Source: an uncultured Bacteroidales bacterium (GTDB lineage Bacteria; Bacteroidota; Bacteroidia; Bacteroidales; UBA932). From it: 12,749 nucleotides of DNA. The translations under genes and the position numbers were made by a program. The stretch lies in the NCBI GenBank assembly GCA_945912085.1, contig CAMEBJ010000017.1:1-12749 (forward strand), read 5' to 3'. Of this stretch, positions 1-7,235 are shown piece after piece. Under the pieces are notes generated by a model. That model saw only the letters and a list, made by a program, of their open reading frames with translations. It searched no databases and had not been told where the DNA came from. Position 1 is the stretch's first letter. Every line of letters starts with the position of its first letter.

Positions 1-2
1 CC

Positions 3-167
3 GGAATGTACGACAATGTGTATTTCATTGAAAGGGAGAATCTTGCCGGAAACGGGCACGATGCTTCAGTCGATGGAGTCCATCCTTCCGACATCGGCTC
101 TGTCACCTGGGCGGGAAAAATATCAAGGCCTCTAGATAGAGTTATTTCCCGCTGCATCCGCAAATAA
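3..167 (+). CDS. SGNH/GDSL-type hydrolase, C-terminal end (partial, 5' end outside window)
   Basis: This is an open reading frame entering from the left edge in frame 3 and ending at TAA 165-167, which gives about 54 C-terminal residues. The segment contains AGNGHDASVDGVHPSDIGS, in which DGVHPSDIG fits the DxxH block (block V, with catalytic Asp and His) of SGNH/GDSL lipases and acylhydrolases. In the Bacteroidota members this block is commonly written DGTHPxDLG and sits near the C-terminus, as here. The family hydrolyses esters, for example acetyl groups on polysaccharides, but the substrate cannot be told from this fragment. It lies 80 bp upstream of the operon start on the same strand, so it may belong to the same functional locus or simply precede it. 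The family call rests on this one motif and the protein end. Confidence 0.6.
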   Translation, partial: GMYDNVYFIERENLAGNGHDASVDGVHPSDIGSVTWAGKISRPLDRVISRCIRK

Positions 168-198
168 TTTGTTTTTTTCCGCAATCTTTGATACCTTG
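168..198 (+). promoter_or_regulatory. possible Bacteroidetes-type promoter of the operon
   Basis: TTTG at 168-171 and TACCTTG at 192-198, separated by 20 bp, loosely resemble the Bacteroidetes -33 TTTG and -7 TAnnTTTG elements. The -7 match is imperfect. It would start transcription near 205, about 40 nt before the first gene. The location is sensible because this is the only gap long enough for a promoter before a seven-gene co-directional array. It overlaps the possible terminator hairpin, so at most one of the two readings may be right. Confidence 0.22.
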
Positions 199-210
199 CG
201 CCGCTTTTTT
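180..210 (+). terminator. possible weak terminator after the SGNH hydrolase
   Basis: A 5-bp inverted repeat, CGCAA (180-184) and TTGCG (196-200) with an 11-nt loop, is followed after CCGC by six T residues (205-210). The stem is short and is separated from the T run, so this would be a weak intrinsic terminator at best. It is the only candidate in the sole intergenic gap of the window. Confidence 0.25.
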
Positions 211-247
211 GAAAATATCAGGCGAACACAGCAAACCAAACAACATT

Positions 248-1462
248 ATGAAAAAATTCAATCTTTTTGCTGCCGCAGTGGCAGTGTCCGTGTTGGGGGG
301 AGCAGCAGTAAGCTGCAACAAGACTGAAACTCCCGCTCCGGTGGAAAAAAATCTTCCTGAACTCAAGGATGTAACCGTAACGCCGGGATCTACCGAAACA
401 ATCACTTTCTATGCCTACGGTGCCTGGACTGTCGAGGTTGACAAGACCTGGTGTACCCCGGACAAGACTTCCGGGGAAAAGGGCGACAACACAATCAATT
501 TTGAAGTTGCAGATGCATTCGAGGCAGCTGAGACTGCAAAGGTGACTCTCACCATCGGTGAGGACAAGGATGTGGTGACATTCAATATCACCCGCAGTGC
601 AAAAGAGCGTGAATTCGCAGTTACCAGCAGTACTGACGGCAGTTCAGTGGCAGAACTCGTTTTCGGCGAGGATGCAAAATCAGTGGAAATCAAGGTCAAG
701 GCCAATTTCTGGTGGCAGCTCGATGCAGCTGATGACTGCAACGCACAGTGGCCTCTCTGGCTGTCAAAGCCGTCTCCTCGTTTTGAGGGCAAGGCCAGTG
801 ACATCGTGACAGTTACCCTTACCGTGGATGAGGAGCAGCTTCCGAATTTCTATGACAGCAAGGAAGGCGTGATCTGGTTCAACGACGTTGAGAATCCGGC
901 TGTGAAGTACAGCATCAATGTAAAGCATACTTTCGAGAAACCTGAATTCCTTTCAAGTGACAGGGGGACTTCTCTGAAAGTTTCCAAGGATCTGTGCTTC
1001 TACGGAGCGGACGGGAAAGCCTCTACTGACAAGTCTGTCTCTTTCAAACTTACTCCGGAGGGTTCAGAAGTGCTTTATGTCCCATTTATGTATTATCAGA
1101 TATATTATCCAAGTTGTACTGATCCTAAGTATCCGTTCTTGAAAACCTTGGCAACATTGAGAGATCTTCCAAATGATGGTGTAAGGTGGATAGATATGCA
1201 GACTGTTACAAAAGATAAGGAATATAAACTTGAAATAATCCCGGGTAGCGCGCCATTAGCGTCAGGTAATCCTCCATTCAATTTTGTAACATCCAAGGTA
1301 TATATATTTATGGTTCCTGCATCTGTTTATGGAACGTATCAGCCTAATGCTTCTGGAACAGGTCAAATGCAGGGTAAATTCTTCGATTTAAGCAATTCTG
1401 CTGAACCTGTTGTACTCGAATCGATGCAGAAATATCTGATTGAAGTTACATTGGATTTATAA
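248..1462 (+). CDS. BACON-like domain lipoprotein, probable surface substrate-binding protein
   Basis: The predicted protein has 404 aa. The ATG at 248 was chosen because it begins a clean lipoprotein signal (MKKFNLFAAAVAVSVLGG...) with lipobox AVSC and acylated Cys23; the frame is open 20 codons further up, but that extension does not look like a leader. Residues ~37-117 have the character of a BACON/Ig-like beta domain, with strand-rich sequence around YGAWTVEVDKTWCTP and a closing VVTFNITRSA. A second beta-rich segment (~120-245) follows, then an unassigned C-terminal region. No catalytic motif is visible. It is the first gene of the operon, 19 bp before the SusC gene, a place compatible with a SusE/F-like surface glycan- or peptide-binding lipoprotein; binding is inferred. 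The last ~130 codons are strikingly AT-rich (about 37% GC over 1081-1320 by hand count, against 54% over 661-780), suggesting a replaced C-terminal domain. Confidence 0.75.
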   Translation: MKKFNLFAAAVAVSVLGGAAVSCNKTETPAPVEKNLPELKDVTVTPGSTETITFYAYGAWTVEVDKTWCTPDKTSGEKGDNTINFEVADAFEAAETAKVTLTIGEDKDVVTFNITRSAKEREFAVTSSTDGSSVAELVFGEDAKSVEIKVKANFWWQLDAADDCNAQWPLWLSKPSPRFEGKASDIVTVTLTVDEEQLPNFYDSKEGVIWFNDVENPAVKYSINVKHTFEKPEFLSSDRGTSLKVSKDLCFYGADGKASTDKSVSFKLTPEGSEVLYVPFMYYQIYYPSCTDPKYPFLKTLATLRDLPNDGVRWIDMQTVTKDKEYKLEIIPGSAPLASGNPPFNFVTSKVYIFMVPASVYGTYQPNASGTGQMQGKFFDLSNSAEPVVLESMQKYLIEVTLDL

Positions 1463-1481
1463 CAATCCCGAATCAAACTAA

Positions 1482-4400
1482 ATGATTCCCAACAAATTAC
1501 TGACAATCGTCCTCGTGCTCGCAATGAGTATGGGGACGATTTTTGCCCAGCAGGGGCGCATAATCACGGGTAAGGTTCAGGACTCCAACGGAGAACCCAT
1601 CCCCGGTGCTTCCGTGTTCATCAAGGGCACGGGCATCGGTCTGAATGCCGACATCAACGGTAAATATGAACTGCACATTCCCGCGAATGCGAAATTGCCC
1701 GAGAAGCCTGTAATCGTTTTCAGCTTCATCGGAATGAAACAGGAGGAAATCGCCCTCCGCGAACAGAAAACGATCAATGTCGTGCTCCAGCAGGATGCCT
1801 CTCTGGACGAGGTGGTTGTGACCGGTTACCAGACTGTCAGCAAGAGGGATATGGCAGGTTCCTTCCAGCAGATCAAGGCGGAGGAAATCCTGATGCCGTC
1901 CTACACGTCCATTGACCAGATGCTTCAGGGAAGGGTGGCAGGTATGGTCGTGACCCAGACAAGCTCCAGGGTGGGAACTTCTCCTGACATCAAAATCAGG
2001 GGAACATCCACGATTCTTGGCAACACCGCTCCTCTTTGGGTTGTGGACGGGGTCATCCAGCCCGACCCTCTGGAACTCGACCCGAGCGCATTGATGACGG
2101 AGGATTTGAGCAACATCATCGGAAACCAGATTTCCTGGCTGAACCCTTCCGACATCGACAACATAACGGTGCTCAGAGATGCCTCTGCGACAGCCATTTA
2201 CGGCTCGAAGGCGTCCAACGGTGTGATTGTCATCACCACCAAACAGGGTCAGTCCGGAAAGACCCGTGTGAAATACTCCGGAAACGTTTCGGTCAGGGCC
2301 CGGCCGAACTACGGAATGTTCAATCTGATGAACTCCCAGGAGAGGGTCCGTTTCAGCAGTGAAGCTTTCCAGTCCGGTAGTTCCTACTCGGGGTCCTTTG
2401 CCCCGATCAAGCAGTTGAACACCTACGAGGGCCTCTACAGGATGTACCTTGACAAAGACATCACCTACGAGGAATACTGTACTGGCTACAACCGTCTTGA
2501 GACCGTGAACACCGACTGGTTCGAGATTCTCACCCGCACGGCAGTCAGTCACAACCACAACCTCAGCCTTTCGGGAGGTTCCGAGAAGGTGGTTTACAAT
2601 GCGTCCATCTCCTACGGTGACAACAGGGGCGTGGAAATAGGGAACGATGCCTCGAAGATGAGCGCCAGAATCAGGGTCGGGGCGAAACTGCGCCGCAACA
2701 TCCGTCTGGATGTCTCGATTATCGGCTCGCTTGACAAGACAAAGGGCTATGGACCGGGTGTGAGCCCTATGGGCTACGCCACTTCGACCAGCCGTGCCAT
2801 CCCGGCCTTCGATGAGAACGGGGAAAGGCTGTTCTACCGTTATCCTGCGAATTACACCTACGGGGTGCTGGGCCTGGATCTGGGCTACAACATCCTGAAT
2901 GAAATCGAAAACAGTCATGCAAAATCCCAGAGCACAAGGGTGAATGCCACCCTCGACTTCAACTGGGACATCGTGCCGTGGCTCACCTACCAGTTCACCG
3001 GAGGCTACTCCCTGAACAACAGCCGCAACGAATCCTACGCAGGTGAGCAGTCCTATTACATAGCCAACAATTACAGAGGCTATGACTACGGAACAAAGAT
3101 GGACGGCGACCCGGAATTTGCCGCAGCCGTGATTCCTTTCGGAGGTGAACTCCAGAGTTACGACAAGTCCGAGTCCAACTACAATTTCCAGAACAAGTTC
3201 CTCTTTCACAAGACCTTCAAGGATGCCCACCGCATCAATGCGATGCTTGGAATGGAAATCCGTTCGACAAGGTACGATGCAATGCGCAACACTGTCTGGG
3301 GCTATATGCCGGACAGGGGCAAGAAACTCTCTCCGACAGTCGATCCCGAGAAATTTGCCTCGATGAGTTCGGCATCGTTGCCTACATACGGAATATTCAG
3401 CCAGCTGTACCGGGGAGCCTGGAACAACCAGGGAGCGGAGAACAATTATGTCTCGGTTTTTGCGACTGTTTCATATTCCTTCAAGAACCGTTATGTCTTC
3501 AACGCAAGCATAAGGAATGATATGTCGAACCGCTTCGGACAGGATGTGAACAGGAGGTTTGACCCGATGTACTCTTTCGCCCTTTCCTGGGATGCTGCGG
3601 AGGAGCCTTTCCTGAAGAATGCCAAATGGCTTGACCAGCTGCGCATCAGGGCATCCTACGGTATTCAGGGAAACACTGTCCAGTCAATCAGCCCGGACCT
3701 CATCCTGGCCTATCAGGGAGTGGTGAATCATTTCAACCAGTATGGAAATTCCATTCGTTCCCTTCCGAATCCGGAACTCACCTGGGAGAGCACAAAAAGC
3801 TGGAACGTTGGCTTCGACCTTCAGCTCCTCAAGTGGATAACGATGACGGCCGAGTATTATCACCGTGCTTCGGATTCAATTGTGTATCAGGAAGTTGCAA
3901 AGGAATATGGTCTGACTACCCTGGCCCTGAACGGCGGAAGGGTGAAGAATGAGGGAGTTGAACTGACACTGAACATCACCCCGATTCAGACCAAGGACTG
4001 GAGTTGGACGGTGGGTTTCAACACTTCCCAGAACTGGAACACCGCAAGCAATGTGGATTCCGGTCTGAACCAGGTCTATGACTTTCTCCACGGAGCTTCC
4101 GGAAGAATCCTCAAACAGGGTTATCCGATTTCAGGCTTCTGGTCCTATTCCTTCAAGGGACTGGACGATGCCACCGGCTATCCTCAGTTCAACCTTCCCG
4201 TAGGCGACACTGACGACCCTTCGGACTTTCTGGTGTATAGCGGACAGAGGGACGCCTCCTTTACCGGCGGTTTCAACACCCGCCTGAGATGGCGCAGTTT
4301 CACCTTCTCTGCCGATTTTACGGCCCTGCTGGGAGCAAAGAAAAGGTTGCCGAACCCGTTCTCGAGTCTTGAACGCCTGCCGGATCCTTACACCAATCTC

Positions 4401-4766
4401 GACAGGGAACTCTTGAACAGGTGGAAGCAGCCGGGTGACCAGACGGACATCCCTGCCTTCTACCACGGCGGCCAGCTCCCGACCATCCTTCTTCCGAACG
4501 GGGATGCCCAGTCGATGTACGATATGTGGGGAAATTCCGACATCAGGGTGGTGGATGCCTCCTTCTTCAGGTGCACACAGATGTCCCTGACCTGGAATGC
4601 CAGCCAGAAAATCTGCAAGAAAATCAAATTGTCCGATCTGATGGTCAGTGCTACCGTCAACAACATCTTCGTCATCTGTGACAAGAGGTTCAACGGTTTC
4701 GACCCTGAATTGGGCAACAGCGTTATGCCGAGAATATTCTCCTTTGGACTCAACATAGGTTTCTGA
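1482..4766 (+). CDS. SusC/RagA-family TonB-dependent outer-membrane transporter
   Basis: The predicted protein has 1094 aa, a normal length for SusC. Residues 1-22 form a type I signal peptide ending IFA before QQ. Residues ~27-107 are the carboxypeptidase-D regulatory-like beta-sandwich (ITGKVQDSNGEPIPGASV...) typical of SusC proteins. The TonB-box-like segment DEVVVTGY is at 109-116. The plug domain follows (~118-256), ending with the diagnostic DASATAIYGSKASNGVIVIT block. The remainder is the 22-strand-type beta barrel, ending in a C-terminal Phe (LNIGF) suited to barrel assembly. It imports oligomers across the outer membrane using TonB energy, with the next gene product as its lid. The SusD gene starts 2 bp after its stop, so the two are translationally linked. 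The substrate is not encoded in any motif I can read; neighbouring protease-like genes point to peptides or glycoproteins rather than pure glycans. Confidence 0.96.
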   Translation: MIPNKLLTIVLVLAMSMGTIFAQQGRIITGKVQDSNGEPIPGASVFIKGTGIGLNADINGKYELHIPANAKLPEKPVIVFSFIGMKQEEIALREQKTINVVLQQDASLDEVVVTGYQTVSKRDMAGSFQQIKAEEILMPSYTSIDQMLQGRVAGMVVTQTSSRVGTSPDIKIRGTSTILGNTAPLWVVDGVIQPDPLELDPSALMTEDLSNIIGNQISWLNPSDIDNITVLRDASATAIYGSKASNGVIVITTKQGQSGKTRVKYSGNVSVRARPNYGMFNLMNSQERVRFSSEAFQSGSSYSGSFAPIKQLNTYEGLYRMYLDKDITYEEYCTGYNRLETVNTDWFEILTRTAVSHNHNLSLSGGSEKVVYNASISYGDNRGVEIGNDASKMSARIRVGAKLRRNIRLDVSIIGSLDKTKGYGPGVSPMGYATSTSRAIPAFDENGERLFYRYPANYTYGVLGLDLGYNILNEIENSHAKSQSTRVNATLDFNWDIVPWLTYQFTGGYSLNNSRNESYAGEQSYYIANNYRGYDYGTKMDGDPEFAAAVIPFGGELQSYDKSESNYNFQNKFLFHKTFKDAHRINAMLGMEIRSTRYDAMRNTVWGYMPDRGKKLSPTVDPEKFASMSSASLPTYGIFSQLYRGAWNNQGAENNYVSVFATVSYSFKNRYVFNASIRNDMSNRFGQDVNRRFDPMYSFALSWDAAEEPFLKNAKWLDQLRIRASYGIQGNTVQSISPDLILAYQGVVNHFNQYGNSIRSLPNPELTWESTKSWNVGFDLQLLKWITMTAEYYHRASDSIVYQEVAKEYGLTTLALNGGRVKNEGVELTLNITPIQTKDWSWTVGFNTSQNWNTASNVDSGLNQVYDFLHGASGRILKQGYPISGFWSYSFKGLDDATGYPQFNLPVGDTDDPSDFLVYSGQRDASFTGGFNTRLRWRSFTFSADFTALLGAKKRLPNPFSSLERLPDPYTNLDRELLNRWKQPGDQTDIPAFYHGGQLPTILLPNGDAQSMYDMWGNSDIRVVDASFFRCTQMSLTWNASQKICKKIKLSDLMVSATVNNIFVICDKRFNGFDPELGNSVMPRIFSFGLNIGF

Positions 4767-4768
4767 CA

Positions 4769-6319
4769 ATGAAAAGATTGAATATATATTCCCTTTGTCT
4801 TTCCGCTCTGGTGCTCTGCTCGTGCGGGAAGTTTCTTGAGCCGAGGTCGGAAAACGAATTTGTGGCCGGAAGCGTACAGGATCTCGACGAGTTGCTGATG
4901 TACGAGACCTACTATGGTGGCAAGAACAAGTGCATCAATCCGTTCTTCGACCTGTTCACGGACGATGCCGCAGTGGTTCGCTTCAAGAGCAATGAAAACA
5001 ATCTGATGACTCCGGTCCATCTGGCTTCCATCAAGGCCCTTTACACCTGGCAGCCCGATGCCTTCAGGACCCTGGATGACGACCATCTTTCCGAGGACAC
5101 CTACGACATCTACTCGGGCTGCTATTCCTGCATACTCGGTTGCAATGCCGTTTTGGACTACATCGACAAGGTGAGCGGCACTGCCCAGGAGAAGGCCAGG
5201 GTGACAGCTGAGGCCCTTTCGCTCAGGGCATTCTACTATTTCCACCTCGTCAACTGCTTCGGAAAACCCTACAACAGCGACAAGACTTCGCTAGGGGTAC
5301 CTCTCCATCTGGTGAGCAAGGTCTCGAGCGCAACCATCGCCAGGAACACGGTGGAGGAGGTGTACAATCAGGTGGTAAAGGATCTCATACGGGCAGAGGA
5401 ACTCTATTCGGAGGTCCCGGAAACCTGGTCGGCGAATATGCGCGTGAGCCTGCCTTTCGTCCAGCTCCTGCTTTCTCGTGTATATCTCTATATGGAAGAC
5501 TGGGAAAAAGCGTCGGAATATGCAACAAAGGTGTTGGAAGACAGTCGTTTCCGTCTTATGGAATACACGGAATTTCCGACCATCCCGTCTTCCCCGACCT
5601 ACACTTCGTATATGTACTTCCATTCCTACACCAATCCGGAGGTAATCTGGACCTACGGAGGAGTCTCGGGGATGGTGAATTTCATAAACCCTTATATGAT
5701 GGATAGTTCCAAAGGCGGAAAGGTTTCTTTCGTGGTGGCTTCCGATGAGTTGAGAAACACCTACAAATCCCCGACTGACATCCGTCTGAGCAACTATTTC
5801 GTGAAGGATCCCAATTCGGCAAGTTACAAGGCCTACGGGAAGCTCGCCGTGACTGGCAACACCCTCGACCCTGACAACAACAATCGTTTCAGTCGCAGTT
5901 TCCGCCTTGCGGAGGCCTATCTGAACAAGGCGGAGGCGGAGATTATGCTTTTCTGTGAAGGAAAGGGGGACAACCACAAGGCTGTTGCCCTTGAACTGCT
6001 GGGTGCATTGCGCTCCAGGAGGATTCTGACACCGAACCCGGATGAGATAGATGACAGGACATCTGACCGTCTGGTCAATTCCGTGCGCAATGAGCGTCGC
6101 AGGGAACTCTGCTTTGAGGACCACAGGTGGTTTGATTTGCGAAGATGGGGTATGCCTGAAATAAAGCATCTCTGGAAGGGTGACAATTCGGATGCGACTG
6201 TGACCACCTACACTCTCAGGAAAAACGACCCGATGTACACACTCCAGATTCCTGCCTGCGTGATGCTAAAGAATGACAAACTCATTCAGAATGAGGCTGG
6301 CGGGCCTAGAAATGATTGA
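4769..6319 (+). CDS. SusD/RagB-family substrate-binding lipoprotein
   Basis: The predicted protein has 516 aa. The N-terminus MKRLNIYSLCLSALVLCSC is a lipoprotein signal with acylated Cys19, followed by GKFLEPRSENEF, a typical SusD start. The middle is alpha-helical TPR-like sequence (TAEALSLRAFYYFHLVNCFG). The family's C-terminal signature RNERRRELCFEDHRWFDLRRWG occupies residues ~440-461, preceded by the FRLAEAYLNKAEAE helix. SusD proteins sit on the cell surface and close over the SusC pore as a hinged lid, capturing the substrate. It starts 2 bp after the SusC stop and is followed 4 bp later by another lipoprotein gene. No truncation or frameshift is visible. Confidence 0.95.
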   Translation: MKRLNIYSLCLSALVLCSCGKFLEPRSENEFVAGSVQDLDELLMYETYYGGKNKCINPFFDLFTDDAAVVRFKSNENNLMTPVHLASIKALYTWQPDAFRTLDDDHLSEDTYDIYSGCYSCILGCNAVLDYIDKVSGTAQEKARVTAEALSLRAFYYFHLVNCFGKPYNSDKTSLGVPLHLVSKVSSATIARNTVEEVYNQVVKDLIRAEELYSEVPETWSANMRVSLPFVQLLLSRVYLYMEDWEKASEYATKVLEDSRFRLMEYTEFPTIPSSPTYTSYMYFHSYTNPEVIWTYGGVSGMVNFINPYMMDSSKGGKVSFVVASDELRNTYKSPTDIRLSNYFVKDPNSASYKAYGKLAVTGNTLDPDNNNRFSRSFRLAEAYLNKAEAEIMLFCEGKGDNHKAVALELLGALRSRRILTPNPDEIDDRTSDRLVNSVRNERRRELCFEDHRWFDLRRWGMPEIKHLWKGDNSDATVTTYTLRKNDPMYTLQIPACVMLKNDKLIQNEAGGPRND

Positions 6320-6323
6320 CAAG

Positions 6324-7214
6324 ATGAGAAGAAAAGGAATATTCGTAGCAGCGGTGACAGCCGCATCGGTTCTTCTTTCCTGCAGCAGGGAGGAGAACCT
6401 GACTCCGACGCGTTTCAGGGACGACCTGCTTTTCGAGTTCCCTCAGGGGGACACCGAAATAGACCGCCGCATCCAGACAATACAGGAGAATTTCAACTGC
6501 TATGTCATCTACAAGGACATAGAGCAGAACCATCTGAATCGGGCCTGGATAAACCTCTACCCGGGAATGGTCTTCGTTGCCAATCCGGTTCCGCAGAACC
6601 ATCTGAACACATATCTGTCCTTCCTGGAGGACAATATCTTCCGCTATTTCAATCCGCAACTGCACTCAACGCTGTTCCCGCGCTACTTCTTTCTGGTGGA
6701 CGGACTCCACAGGGAAGACAACGGGGTGGCCAAGGCACACATCCCCTGCCGCACGGACGGGGTGGATTTCTGGTCCCTCAGTTTCCAGAGCGACCAGGAC
6801 GGCTACATCCTCCAGTATGATGAAAAGAAGATGAGAATCACCTTTGCCTACAAGGCCATCACATTGGCATTCAACAACGGACTGATCAAGATTCCGTCCA
6901 CTTTCAGCGAAGGCATTGACTACAAGAACCCGGTCTATGGCGACCCTTCCAATGAATGGCATTATCAGACAAGGGGTTTCGTGAAATATGTCCAGCCGGA
7001 CTTCGAGTACGAGTCACCTGCGACCGACATCACCGTCATCGCAATGGCCGGCGAGGATTTCCTGATGTATGTCAGGAAGATTCTCTTCTCCACTCCCGAG
7101 ACCTTCGCCGCCGAGAATGGCAAGTATGACCTGGTTATGCGCCGCTACGGCATTGTGCTGGACGTTTTCTCCGAATTCGGCATCGACCTGAACGCAATCG
7201 CCACAGGCGAATAG
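6324..7214 (+). CDS. SusCD-associated zinc-metallohydrolase-like lipoprotein with lost HExxH (Peptidase_Mx1-type pseudoenzyme)
   Basis: The predicted protein has 296 aa. The ATG at 6324 is preferred because it gives a compact lipoprotein signal, MRRKGIFVAAVTAASVLLSC (Cys20), 4 bp after the SusD stop; ATGs at 6273 and 6312 are in frame but add a non-leader extension overlapping SusD. From memory, overall layout and several segments match the SusCD-associated zinc metallohydrolase lipoproteins: a FEFPQGDTEIDRRIQ start, RYFFLVDGLHREDNG mid-region, then GFVKYV (218-223) aligning to the GFVxPYA block, and a FGIDLNAI ending. Where the family has HEFxHIL, this protein has LAFNNGL (181-187), and the following NEDFAE-type block is ESPATDITV (230-238). 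It therefore lacks both His and the Glu of the zinc motif and is unlikely to be catalytic. A role as a surface peptide-binding accessory of the adjacent SusCD pair is inferred. The family call is by recollection, not search. Confidence 0.6.
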   Translation: MRRKGIFVAAVTAASVLLSCSREENLTPTRFRDDLLFEFPQGDTEIDRRIQTIQENFNCYVIYKDIEQNHLNRAWINLYPGMVFVANPVPQNHLNTYLSFLEDNIFRYFNPQLHSTLFPRYFFLVDGLHREDNGVAKAHIPCRTDGVDFWSLSFQSDQDGYILQYDEKKMRITFAYKAITLAFNNGLIKIPSTFSEGIDYKNPVYGDPSNEWHYQTRGFVKYVQPDFEYESPATDITVIAMAGEDFLMYVRKILFSTPETFAAENGKYDLVMRRYGIVLDVFSEFGIDLNAIATGE

Positions 7215-7235
7215 TAAATATGTAAATATTTGATT

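Noticed and set aside
1497..3230. A long open frame (577 codons) on the minus strand opposite the SusC gene, and similar antisense frames at 4131-5245, 5291-6169 and 8865-9623.
   Set aside because: They mirror strongly coding plus-strand genes with recognisable domains. Their translations show no signal, domain or motif, and are low-complexity Val/His/Arg-rich sequence as expected of antisense shadows.
6273..6323. Upstream in-frame ATGs (6273 and 6312) as the start of the Mx1-like lipoprotein.
   Set aside because: They place extra non-hydrophobic residues before the signal peptide; the ATG at 6324 gives a standard 20-residue lipoprotein leader just after the SusD stop.
7215..7235. AT-rich spacer before the active protease gene, with AATATTTG (7225-7232) resembling a -7 promoter element.
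   Set aside because: It ends 3 bp before the ATG, so transcription would be nearly leaderless; no -33 TTTG was found at the right distance, and AT-rich leaders are common in Bacteroidota for translation.
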